Below, one piece after another: positions 55,355 to 63,824 of a stretch of 64,000 nucleotides of DNA. The DNA lies in assembly GCF_000974365.1 (NCBI RefSeq), contig NZ_BAZW01000021.1:1-64000 (forward strand). Reading direction: 5' to 3'. The position numbers and the translations under genes were made by a program. Positions within the stretch are counted from its first letter, which is position 1. Every line of letters starts with the position of its first letter. The notes beneath the pieces are model-generated. The model had not been told where the DNA came from. It did not search any database and saw only the letters and a list, made by a program, of their open reading frames with translations. The stretch comes from Geofilum rubicundum JCM 15548. GTDB taxonomy: Bacteria > Bacteroidota > Bacteroidia > Bacteroidales > Marinilabiliaceae.

Positions 55355-56752
55355 TGGTATTATAACCCAGCTCCTTATTTTTGTTCTGTATTTTAATGCT
55401 TCCCTGTTGGCTCAAACCATTAACGGAGGGGATGGTAGCCGTTATTCAGTGCAGGTTGAATCCCTAATCTCAGGAGAAATCATTGACAGAAAAAATGCCG
55501 ATCTGTTAATGACTCCGGCCAGTACTTTGAAAGTGGCCAGCACGGCTTTGGCACTGGAGGTTTTAGGTGGCGATTATACCTTCACTACAGGTTTTTATAT
55601 AGATGGCGTCATTGAAAATGGCACCTTAAAAGGTGATTTGCTAATTAAGGGAGGCGGAGATGGCACCTTAGGCTCCGCTCATTTTTCTTCAGGCTCCGCC
55701 AAACAAGTCATCGCTCACCTTCAGCAAAAGCTACATGGCGCCGGTATCATCCATATGGAAGGTTCCATTTGGATCGATTCATCTCTTTTCCCCGACCATC
55801 ACTATCCTGCCGGGCGATTATGGAGGATATGGCGAATTACTATGGCGCTCCGCCGGCCGCTGTTACCTGGCGTGACAATACTTTTGAGTTGTTCTTGAAA
55901 TCACCTGATCAAATAGGGTCTGTCTGTGAAGTTGTCCGAACGGATCCGGTTTTTTCCGATATTCGCTTCCAGAGTTCAGTAAAAGCAGCTGCCAGTCGAA
56001 AGGACAGTGCCTATATTTTTGGATATCCCGGAAGTACTGAATGGGAAGTTCGGGGAAGTATTCCTGCCAGTCAGTCATCCTTTCGAATAAAAGGTGCATT
56101 GCCCTTTCCTGGAATTCGCCTGGGAGAAGAAGTAGCCGCCCTGTTGTCTCCCGGAGGAAAAATAGATGTGAAGATTTCCAGTCGTCCATTCAATTATGAC
56201 CGTCTGATAAAACTAACGGAAATAGAATCGCCACCTGTCAGAGAAATTATTCAGGTAGTTAATCAGAAAAGTCACAATTTGCTGGCCGATCATCTGTTTT
56301 TGGCTGCAGGCCGGACAGAAAATACTGCCTATTACTGGGATGTGTCCCGCCACCATTTTGAAAAGTTTTGGGAGGAGCGCCTTTCTTTGACGCCTGTTCG
56401 AATACTCGACGGCTCAGGTTTATCCCCTAAAAATCTTGTTTCTGCTGATTTTATGGTAGGCGTGTTGAAATTTATGTATCAATCGTCTAACTTTGATTTG
56501 TTCAGGTCATCTCTGGCTGTCGGTGGACAATCAGGAACACTTGTCCATATGTGGAAAGCGCCGGCACTGCAGGGGAAAGTTATGGCCAAGAGTGGTTATA
56601 TGGAAGGTACACTGGGGTATTGTGGTTACATATACACCCAAAAGGGTGATTTTTTGGCCTTTTCAGTAATGGTCAACCAAATGACCAATGATCTGCCCAT
56701 CGTTCGCCAGTCGATAGAATCCTATATTTCAGACTTAATTATACGCTATTAA
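55299..56752 (+). pseudogene. dacB: D-alanyl-D-alanine carboxypeptidase/endopeptidase (PBP4, DacB type), frameshifted
   Basis: Periplasmic class C penicillin-binding enzyme trimming or cutting peptidoglycan crosslinks. Active-site S-x-x-K is TPASTLKVAST in the first frame; S-x-N is NQKSHNLLAD and the K-S-G triad A-K-S-G-Y-M-E-G-T is in the second. The first frame ends in R-L-W-R-I-W; adding a G at 55822-55823 (tggagg to tgggagg) gives R-L-W-E-D-M-A-N-Y-Y-G-A, the family motif. Span is 3n+2, about 484 residues. The start is uncertain: ATG 55299 overlaps DUF6340; GTG 55341 gives a shorter leader before the signal peptide. Confidence 0.88.
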
Positions 56753-56768
56753 TTAAAGAAGAAAATCA

Positions 56769-57551
56769 ATGCTTGACGAATTAAAACTTTCATTGGTACA
56801 GTTTGATATTGCCTGGGAAGACATGGAAGTGAATTTTCACAAGGTTTCAGAAATGCTTGAAAATGATCACTTTAATTCAGGCTTGATAATACTCCCCGAA
56901 ATGTTTAATTCTGGTTTTACGATGCGTCCTGAGCGGATTGCTTCTGATGAGACCAATAGGAGAGTCATTAACTGGATGAAGGAGATGGCTCATAAGCATG
57001 AAGCTACCATCCTCGGAAGTATGGCCTATCATGAGGAAGGACGCTATTACAACCGTTTTTTAGCCGTTGAGCCGAACGGACACCTTACCTCATATAATAA
57101 GCGTCACTTGTTTCGGATGACGGGGGAACAAAATGTTTATGAAAAAGGGGAGGATCGCGTCATTATTCAGGTTGGAAAATGGCGGGTTGCGTTGTTTGTG
57201 TGTTATGACCTGAGATTTCCTGTTTGGTCGCGCAATCTCAAGGAATATGATATGGCTGTTTATGTGGCCAACTGGCCACATAAAAGAAGAGAGGTGTGGC
57301 AAACACTTTTGAAGGCCAGAGCCATTGAAAATCAATGTTACGTGGTGGGAGTTAATCGGGTAGGAAAGTCCCCCTCGGAGTACTATTCCGGCCAAACCAT
57401 GTTGATCGACTACCAAGGAGCGGTTCTTAATGAAGCTGCTGATAATATAGAAGTTGTTGTGACAGGTATGGTCAACCTTAATGACCTCGAAGCGTTCAGA
57501 ACCACCTTTCCTGCTTGGATGGATGCGGACCAGTTCAATTTTTTGCCCTAA
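56769..57551 (+). CDS. Omega-amidase-type nitrilase (YafV)
   Basis: 260 residues, carbon-nitrogen hydrolase family. Glu-Lys-Cys triad: ILPEMFNSGF, YNKRHLFRM, FVCYDLRFPVW; then VANWPHKRREVWQTLLKARA and GVNRVG. Hydrolyses alpha-ketoglutaramate/ketosuccinamate-type amides, repairing metabolites from transamination of glutamine. Follows dacB by 17 bp on the same strand. Confidence 0.9.
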   Translation: MLDELKLSLVQFDIAWEDMEVNFHKVSEMLENDHFNSGLIILPEMFNSGFTMRPERIASDETNRRVINWMKEMAHKHEATILGSMAYHEEGRYYNRFLAVEPNGHLTSYNKRHLFRMTGEQNVYEKGEDRVIIQVGKWRVALFVCYDLRFPVWSRNLKEYDMAVYVANWPHKRREVWQTLLKARAIENQCYVVGVNRVGKSPSEYYSGQTMLIDYQGAVLNEAADNIEVVVTGMVNLNDLEAFRTTFPAWMDADQFNFLP

Positions 57552-57950
57552 GCCCTTGGATTACCTTCCAAAATGATAACATAATACGTGTTTAAAAGAA
57601 GGATGATTATGTAATATTCTGATTGTCTTTGCTTATAATACATCCATAAATATGACCTGTTTATCCCCCGAAACCCTGCGAATGTCAAAAAATAGGTTCA
57701 AACTGATTTATTTCAGACTAAGTGAAACTTATTGTTTATATATTTAAATGTAATATTTAAACAGAGTATAAATTGAGAAGTTGAATGGTAGGGTAGTTAT
57801 TATATCTAACAGGTTGATTTTGTTAAAATAAACATTAGATATTACCTGTGAGCGTTTAAATTAAGCAAGGTATGTGACATAAGTCATTCATTGAATTCAA
57901 GAATTGTTTTGTTAATATTGCCCACGTAGTTATAGGTATCATTAATTATT
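57552..57950. other. AT-rich intergenic stretch
   Basis: About 400 bp with no ORF I can support and no strong hairpin. TAATATTG near 57915 is an imperfect -7 for the next gene. Confidence 0.5.
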
Positions 57951-58235
57951 ATGAGAGGTATGAAGAATTACAGAGTTAGAGTAAGAGATGAGAAAGCGGT
58001 TTTTTTTGAAGAACTGATGCGGTATTTGGACTTTTGTGATTACGAGGGGGTAGAAGGATTTGCTGAACCACGTATTTATCCGGGGTTTGATTTTAAGGCA
58101 AAAGATACTGAGATCAAGGGTAATTCAAAAGGTAAATCTAAGGACAAGAAGCATATGGATACGGAGGGTAACCTTTCTAATTTACGGGAGGTTATGTCGC
58201 GTATTGATGCCTTAAGAGACAAAAACAGGAAGTAG
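57951..58235 (+). CDS. Small hypothetical protein
   Basis: 94 residues (start ATG 57951 or the second ATG 57960, giving MKNYRVRVRDEKAVFFEELM). The N-terminal half looks globular, with FFEELMRYLDFCDY and EPRIYPGF; the middle is a Lys/Asp/Ser-rich linker and the end a helix. No family recognised. It has its own terminator. Confidence 0.6.
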   Translation: MRGMKNYRVRVRDEKAVFFEELMRYLDFCDYEGVEGFAEPRIYPGFDFKAKDTEIKGNSKGKSKDKKHMDTEGNLSNLREVMSRIDALRDKNRK

Positions 58236-58297
58236 CAGCTCCCATTCCGGAGAGAGAGTTTCTGATGAGACCAATGCACAACTTTTGAAAAGGATTT

Positions 58298-58342
58298 AGA
58301 AGAGAAAATACGGTTAATCACGGTGTTTTCTCTTCTTTTTTA
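58298..58342 (+). terminator. Terminator after the 94-residue gene
   Basis: AGAAGAGAAAA-loop-TTTTCTCTTCT followed by TTTTTATT. Confidence 0.8.
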
Positions 58343-58439
58343 TTATAACCATGTTTTGTAAACCAGATTGGTATAAATATTGCTGAATTAGTTTTTGAAA
58401 GCACCCATAACTCTCGAAACAAACTTAATCTGGAACGTC

Positions 58440-59089
58440 ATGAAAAAGCAAAGAGCAATTTTGTCTAAAGCAGGTAGACTTGGATTTTTTATCTTCGGTC
58501 TTCTGATAATTCTTCCTTTTACAAGCAAAGCTTCTGGTACAACGGATTCGGTATATACGGTGGTCGATCGGGCCCCGAAATTTAAAGGGCAGCCTTCACG
58601 GCTTCTGAAATTTGTTGAACAACATATGGTGTATCCGGATGAAGCCTGGCGAAAAGGAATTGAGGGCGTTGTCAATGTTTCTTACACAATTACAAAGGAC
58701 GGGCAATTGATAGATGCCAAAGTGGAAAATGGGTAGATCCGTTATTAGACATGGAGGCATTAAGAGTCGTAGATTTAATGACGGAATGGAAACCTGCCCG
58801 TAAAAACGGAGAAGCCGTGCATTCAAGAGGTTCTGTTCCGGTTGTCTTTAGTTTAAGTGAGGAAGAAAAGGACTTTATTTCAACCATGCAACGAATGGGA
58901 CTGGATGAAAAGCCTCCCTTATATATAATCGACAATAAAAAAGTGAGATCAAGGGTGCATTTACCCTCTTACAATATCAAATCTTTGAGGGTGCTCAAGG
59001 GGCAATCAGCCATTGACCAGTATGGGGAGGAAGGAAAAAATGGCGTGGTGGTTGTTACAACCAAGCGCGGAACCGCACCAGTCCGGTAG
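58440..59089 (+). pseudogene. TonB C-terminal domain joined to a plug-like domain, frameshifted
   Basis: Repaired length about 216 residues from ATG at 58440. Hydrophobic segment GRLGFFIFGLLIILPF, then a TonB_C domain: FVEQHMVYPDEAWRKGIEGV, VNVSYTITKDGQLIDAKVENG. The frame stops there; adding one G at the GGG 58731-58733 gives N-G-V-D-P-L-L-D-M-E-A-L-R-V-V, exact TonB_C continuation. The end, SLRVLKGQSAIDQYGEEGKN then G-V-V-V-V-T-T-K-R-G, has the form of the SusC/TonB-receptor plug signature. Span is 3n+2. The combination suggests a small envelope protein derived from TonB energy-transducer parts; its role is unknown. Confidence 0.78.
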
Positions 59090-59131
59090 GGATTTTTATG
59101 ATTATTTTGTTATTTTTCGGTTTTTAACGTA

Positions 59132-59181
59132 ATATGCCGGTTTTCAAGCACCGGCATATCTTTTTATATGCCGGTGCTTTT
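59132..59181 (+). terminator. Two mutually exclusive hairpins after the TonB_C gene
   Basis: ATATGCCGGT (59132-59141) can pair with ACCGGCATAT (59150-59159). The same central arm, as GCACCGGCATAT (59148-59159), can instead pair with ATATGCCGGTGC (59166-59177), followed by TTTT. The second is the classic terminator; the first would block it. Confidence 0.8.
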
Positions 59182-59557
59182 AACGATAAGTTTTGGGAAA
59201 TCAGAAATATGTATCTTTGTCTCAATTGATCTATGTGATCCTGTTTACCCCATTTTATGAAAGAAATAAATTGGGGCGTTTATTCCGGTTTTTTTAGCAT
59301 TAAGCTGTCTATTTTGTTTAATTTTGCAAGCGTATTAACATCTGATATACTTGGTTTATCCATAATGGTAAATCATAATCAACCAGAAATAATAACCTGC
59401 CAAATAACAGGTTAAATTTGACTTTTGTGAACTACCTTTATTGAAAGTTATTATGTATATTTAAAATATATATGTTATCAAAGGTGTTTGTGCAAACGAT
59501 TGTATTAAACATGGATTGAGATTTTTAGATTATTTGTATAATAGATAGATATTTATC
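59182..59557 (+). promoter_or_regulatory. Upstream region of the pta operon with a distal promoter
   Basis: TATCTTTG at 59212-59219 with TTTTG at 59191-59195 (16-nt spacer) is a reasonable promoter that would leave a leader of about 330 nt before pta. The leader is AT-rich; a 52-codon frame at 59257-59415 is present but has no ribosome-binding site I trust. A closer promoter cannot be excluded. Confidence 0.4.
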
Positions 59558-60565
59558 ATGGAGTTTATTGAAAAATTGAAGGAAAAGGCCAATCAAAGCA
59601 AACAAAGAATTGTTTTACCCGAAGGTCTGGAAGAGCGAACGCTGCAGGCTGCTGATGTCATCCTGGAAGAGGGTTTCGCAGAAATTATTCTCATTGGTAA
59701 TGCCATAGCCATTCACGATGAAGCAGTGCGGCTAAAATTGCGACACATTGATAAGGCCGCCATCGTTGATCCGCTCAACCATGATAAAATCGACACTTAT
59801 ATTAATTTGCTGGTTGAACTGCGCAAGAACAAAGGATTAACAAAGGTACAAGCTGCTGAATTGGTTAAAGATCCTTTGTATTTGTCTGTGTTAATGATAA
59901 AAAACGGCGATGCCGATGGTGAGGTGGCAGGAGCGGATAACGCGACCGGCGATGTTTTACGCCCGGCCTTTCAAATAGTTAAAACCATCCCTGGTATCAG
60001 CGTGGTTTCCGGTGCTTTTATTATGGTGCTTAAAGATAAAGAGTTTGGTGAGGACGGCATTCTTGTTTTTGCTGATTGTGCGGTACACCCTGATCCGGAT
60101 GCCGGCCAATTGGCTGATATTGCTATTGCCTCCTCAATGACGGCCCGTTCTATAGCCGGTATTGAACCACGGATAGCCATGCTTAGTTTTTCCACAAAAG
60201 GAAGTGCCAAACATGCCATGGTTGACAAAGTGGTGGAAGCAACCGAAAAAGCCAGGAGTTTGCAACCTGATATTCAAATTGACGGGGAATTGCAGGTGGA
60301 TGCTGCACTGATTGCTGCTATTGGACAAAAGAAAGCGCCTGGCAGTAAAATCGCGGGAAATGCCAATGTTTTGGTCTTTCCGGATTTGCAGTCGGGAAAC
60401 ATTGCCTACAAGCTGGTCCAGCGTTTGGCGCATGCCGAAGCCATTGGTCCGGTTCTGCAAGGCATGGCTGCCCCAATAAATGATTTATCCAGAGGCTGTT
60501 CGGTGAGCGATATTGTTAATTTAGTGGCTATTACTGCCAATCAGGCGGCCGGCAAATCGAAATAA
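59558..60565 (+). CDS. pta: Phosphate acetyltransferase
   Basis: Acetyl-CoA + Pi to acetyl-phosphate. 335 residues, the short single-domain Pta form. Motifs: RIVLPEGLEERTLQAADVI, DGEVAGADNATGDVLRPA, FADCAVHPDPDAGQLADIAI, MLSFSTKGSA, LVFPDLQSGNIAYKLVQRL and the C-terminal PINDLSRGCSVSDIVNLVAIT. First gene of a five-gene co-directional fermentative cluster. Confidence 0.95.
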   Translation: MEFIEKLKEKANQSKQRIVLPEGLEERTLQAADVILEEGFAEIILIGNAIAIHDEAVRLKLRHIDKAAIVDPLNHDKIDTYINLLVELRKNKGLTKVQAAELVKDPLYLSVLMIKNGDADGEVAGADNATGDVLRPAFQIVKTIPGISVVSGAFIMVLKDKEFGEDGILVFADCAVHPDPDAGQLADIAIASSMTARSIAGIEPRIAMLSFSTKGSAKHAMVDKVVEATEKARSLQPDIQIDGELQVDAALIAAIGQKKAPGSKIAGNANVLVFPDLQSGNIAYKLVQRLAHAEAIGPVLQGMAAPINDLSRGCSVSDIVNLVAITANQAAGKSK

Positions 60566-60611
60566 TAAAGTGTTTTAGAACTGTAATTATCATAACATCA
60601 TATAAAAAGTA

Positions 60612-61568
60612 ATGGCTGAAATTGTTGTTGAACCTATTGAAAAATACGCACTTAAAAAGAAAAAGCGTGTCAAAACACTTTTTTCCCGAATAGGTGTCGT
60701 CGGATGTGGAAAAGAAGGGCAGAGTATTGCCCGAATTGCTGCCTGGCATGGAATTGAGGTGGTGTTTATTGAGTTAAGCCTCGATAAAATTGAAACCGCC
60801 ATGTACGGTATTGGTCGAGAACTGGATCACCGCATCGAAAACTGGGGCTTAACCCTCAGTGAGAAAAAAGCCATATTGGGTCGCATTAAGGGGTCTTTAG
60901 ATTATAAGGACCTGGCCGATTGTGATTTTGTAATAGAGGCCATTCGCTCCGACGAAAAAACCGGAGAACGAAGTATTGACATCAGAAAAGAGGTATTCCG
61001 GAGTATTGAAGCGGTGGTTGATCGTGATACAATTATTGCCACCAATGCCACCACCATTGTTATTTCTGAGTTGGCATCTGAACTGGTCTACCGCGATCGT
61101 TGTGTTAGCCTGCACTTCTTTGTCACTTCTGCGGAAGCAAGAATTATAGAGGTTGTCAAGGGCCTCTACACCACAGAGGACGTATATTCAAAGGTTTGCA
61201 CCTTTGTAAAGCTCATTAACCGGGATGTAATTCCCGTAGAAGAATCCGCCGGTCTAGTAAGTGTTCGCTTGTACGTCTCATTGTTGAATGAGGCATGTGA
61301 AGCCCTCATGGAAGGAATTGCCACCATGGAAGATATTGATAAGACCATGGTGGTTGGATTGGGAATGCGTTTTGGGCCTTTTCATACAGCGGATATAATT
61401 GGTCTCAATAAGGTCGTCAAATGGATGGACAACCTTTTTGATGAATTTGGTGAAGCTAAGTACAAGCCATCTCCTTTGATTAAGCGAATGGTAAGAGCTA
61501 AACGTCTTGGAGTACCAACCGGTGAAGGATTCTTTAAATACGATGCGGATGGCCGTAAGATTAGCTGA
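60612..61568 (+). CDS. 3-hydroxyacyl-CoA dehydrogenase-like protein
   Basis: 318 residues, between pta and ackA with 46- and 52-bp gaps. A basic 25-residue N-terminal extension precedes the Rossmann motif IGVVGCGKEGQSIA. The C-terminal domain has the fold of 3-hydroxybutyryl-CoA dehydrogenase, ending GPFHTADIIGLNKVVKWMDN and P-T-G-E-G-F-F-K-Y. The catalytic region reads L-H-F-F-V-T-S-A-E-A-R-I where the usual Hbd has H-F-F-N-P, so His is kept but the neighbourhood is changed. It probably reduces acetoacetyl-CoA on the way to butyryl-CoA; a divergent substrate is possible. Confidence 0.85.
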   Translation: MAEIVVEPIEKYALKKKKRVKTLFSRIGVVGCGKEGQSIARIAAWHGIEVVFIELSLDKIETAMYGIGRELDHRIENWGLTLSEKKAILGRIKGSLDYKDLADCDFVIEAIRSDEKTGERSIDIRKEVFRSIEAVVDRDTIIATNATTIVISELASELVYRDRCVSLHFFVTSAEARIIEVVKGLYTTEDVYSKVCTFVKLINRDVIPVEESAGLVSVRLYVSLLNEACEALMEGIATMEDIDKTMVVGLGMRFGPFHTADIIGLNKVVKWMDNLFDEFGEAKYKPSPLIKRMVRAKRLGVPTGEGFFKYDADGRKIS

Positions 61569-61620
61569 ATGGAAAAAACAGGCGTGCAATTAATACAACT
61601 GAAAGACAAATAATAATCAA

Positions 61621-62838
61621 ATGAAGATATTAGTACTGAACTGCGGAAGTTCATCCATTAAATACCAGCTTTTCAAAATGGATGTGGATGGTTGGGATGT
61701 AATGGCAAAAGGCGGGGTTGAAAAAATCGGCCTCAAAGGATCTTTTCTGAAACACGAGAAGGAAAATGGTGAAAAGGTATTGCTGGAAGGTGAAATTCTT
61801 GACCACGAAACAGGTATCGATTATATTCTTGGCATAATGACCAGTGATCGTCATGGTTGCATAAAAGAAATGGAAGAGATAGATGCAGTGGGGCACCGGG
61901 TGGTGCATGGTGGTGAAACATTTAATTCAAGCGTGTTCATTACCGATAAGGTCATCAGTAAAATGGAAGATTGTATTGATCTGGCTCCATTACATAATCC
62001 GCCCAATTTGAAAGGAATAAAAGCGATGTCATCGCTTTTACCTCATGTTCCACAGGTGGGTGTTTTTGATACTGCCTATCACCAAACCATGCCTAAGCAT
62101 GCGTATATGTATGCCATACCCAATTCTTTATATAAAAAGTATGGTGTTCGTCGCTACGGTTTTCATGGAACCAGTCACCGGTACGTCAGTAAGCGGGCTT
62201 GTGAAATTCTTGGGGTCGATTATAAAACGCAGCGTATTATTTCCTGTCACCTGGGTAACGGTGCATCTATTGCTGCCATTAAAAATGGAGAATCTGTCGA
62301 TACCTCCATGGGATTTACTCCTTTGGAAGGATTAATGATGGGGACACGGGCCGGTGATTTGGATGTTGGTGCTGTTACCTACATTATGGAAAAGGAATTG
62401 ATTGGTACGCAATCGGCCAGTATTCTTTTTAACAAGCACAGCGGTATGTTGGGAGTTACCGGGATTTCTTCGGACATGCGTGAAATTGAAGACGCCATGA
62501 ACAATGGAGATGACAATGCCAGGTTGGGTATGGAAATGTATAGCTACCGCATTAAAAAATACATTGGTGGTTATGTCGCAGCTATGGGGGGTGTCGATAC
62601 GGTTATTTTTACCGGTGGTATTGGAGAAAACGGTGATTTAACGCGTGAAGGTGCATGTGAAGGACTGGAATTCATGGGTATTGAATTGGATAAAGCCAAA
62701 AATGCCGGACTTCGAAGTAAGGAAATGGACATTAGTGTGGAGGGGTCAAAGGTGCGTATTATGGTGGTTCCTACCAATGAGGAATTGGTCATTGCACAGG
62801 ATACCAAAGAAATTGTTGAGGACCTCGTTCGTAAATAA
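61621..62838 (+). CDS. ackA: Acetate kinase
   Basis: Acetyl-phosphate + ADP to acetate + ATP. 405 residues, full length. Motifs: LVLNCGSSSIKYQLF, the acetate-site FDTAYHQTMP, YGFHGTSHRYV, CHLGNGASIAAIKNG, DTSMGFTPLEGLMMGTRAGD and VIFTGGIGEN. Ends with the usual TNEELVIAQDTKEIV. Part of the pta-hbd-ackA-ptb-buk run. Confidence 0.96.
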   Translation: MKILVLNCGSSSIKYQLFKMDVDGWDVMAKGGVEKIGLKGSFLKHEKENGEKVLLEGEILDHETGIDYILGIMTSDRHGCIKEMEEIDAVGHRVVHGGETFNSSVFITDKVISKMEDCIDLAPLHNPPNLKGIKAMSSLLPHVPQVGVFDTAYHQTMPKHAYMYAIPNSLYKKYGVRRYGFHGTSHRYVSKRACEILGVDYKTQRIISCHLGNGASIAAIKNGESVDTSMGFTPLEGLMMGTRAGDLDVGAVTYIMEKELIGTQSASILFNKHSGMLGVTGISSDMREIEDAMNNGDDNARLGMEMYSYRIKKYIGGYVAAMGGVDTVIFTGGIGENGDLTREGACEGLEFMGIELDKAKNAGLRSKEMDISVEGSKVRIMVVPTNEELVIAQDTKEIVEDLVRK

Positions 62839-62861
62839 CGGATCATTGAACACCAATCGTT

Positions 62862-63788
62862 ATGACCATGGCAACCAAGTCGGATCACCCCGGGTATAAA
62901 AGGTTAAAAGAACTACAGGCGCTGATTGATCCTAAAAGACCAAGAAAGCGCCTGGCCTTGGCTGTGTCGCAAGATGTATTCTCACTGGATGCTGTTTTTA
63001 AGGCCTATAAGGAGGGTGTTATTGACCCGATTTTAATAGGGTCGGAACAACAGACTATGGCGATAGCCAAAGAGCAAGGGTATAATTTTTATGGGGTAAG
63101 TATTATTGATGAGCCCAATCCGGAAAAATGTGTTGAAATAGCAGTTCGCATGGTTCATGAGGGACGGGCAGATATCCTTATGAAAGGAAAAGTATCCACC
63201 CCTGTTTTGTTGAAGGGGGTTCTGAACCGTGATTGGGGATTACGCACAGGACGGCTTTTGTCGCATTTTTCCTTTTTTGAGGTGGAGACTTATCATAAAC
63301 TCATTGGGGTTACGGATGTGGCCATGAATATAGCCCCCAACCTGACCGATAAAATTGCCATTGTCAACAATTCGGTGCAGTATTTGAACAAATTGGGCAT
63401 TGCCCGGCCAAAAATTGCTGTTTTGGGCGCCATTGAAATGGTGAATGAAAACATGCAGGCCACCCTGGATGCTGCGCTTTTAAGTAAAATGAATCAGCGG
63501 GATCAAATAAAAAATTGTTTGATTGACGGACCCTTGGCTTTTGATAACGCCATTAGCTATGAGAGCGCTCAACACAAGGGTATTATAAGTGAAGTCGCTG
63601 GTGATACCGACATCTTGCTCATGCCCGATATCGAAGTGGGCAATGTTTTGTATAAGAGTCTGGTATGGTTTGCCAAAGCCAAAGTCGCTTCCCTTGTTCT
63701 GGGTGCATCTGCACCTATTGTGCTCACTTCCCGTTCTGATTCTGAAGAAAGTAAGTTTGATAGCATTCTTTTAGCAGCACTTGGTTAG
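62862..63788 (+). CDS. ptb: Phosphate butyryltransferase
   Basis: Butyryl-CoA + Pi to butyryl-phosphate. 308 residues (start ATG 62862 or 62868). PTA_PTB fold: RLALAVSQDVFSLDAVFKAY, ILMKGKVSTPVLLKGVLN, FEVETYHKLIGVTDVAMNIAP, LIDGPLAFDNAIS, LLMPDIEVGNVLYKSLVWFA, ASAPIVLTSRSDS. A kinase-type gene (buk) follows. Its last codons form the left arm of a terminator. Confidence 0.92.
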   Translation: MTMATKSDHPGYKRLKELQALIDPKRPRKRLALAVSQDVFSLDAVFKAYKEGVIDPILIGSEQQTMAIAKEQGYNFYGVSIIDEPNPEKCVEIAVRMVHEGRADILMKGKVSTPVLLKGVLNRDWGLRTGRLLSHFSFFEVETYHKLIGVTDVAMNIAPNLTDKIAIVNNSVQYLNKLGIARPKIAVLGAIEMVNENMQATLDAALLSKMNQRDQIKNCLIDGPLAFDNAISYESAQHKGIISEVAGDTDILLMPDIEVGNVLYKSLVWFAKAKVASLVLGASAPIVLTSRSDSEESKFDSILLAALG

Positions 63789-63804
63789 TGCTGCTTTTTT
63801 TTTT
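63773..63804 (+). terminator. Terminator overlapping the ptb stop, before buk
   Basis: AGCAGCAC-ttggtta-GTGCTGCT followed by about ten T residues. The left arm is the last codons of ptb; buk starts 21 bp after the T-tract. It should limit buk expression relative to ptb. Confidence 0.88.
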
Positions 63805-63824
63805 CTTGTATTATCCTTTTTATT

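Noticed and set aside
59257-59415. 52-codon frame in the pta leader (MKEINWGVYSG...)
   Set aside because: No convincing ribosome-binding site and composition like the AT-rich surroundings; possible leader peptide but not supported.
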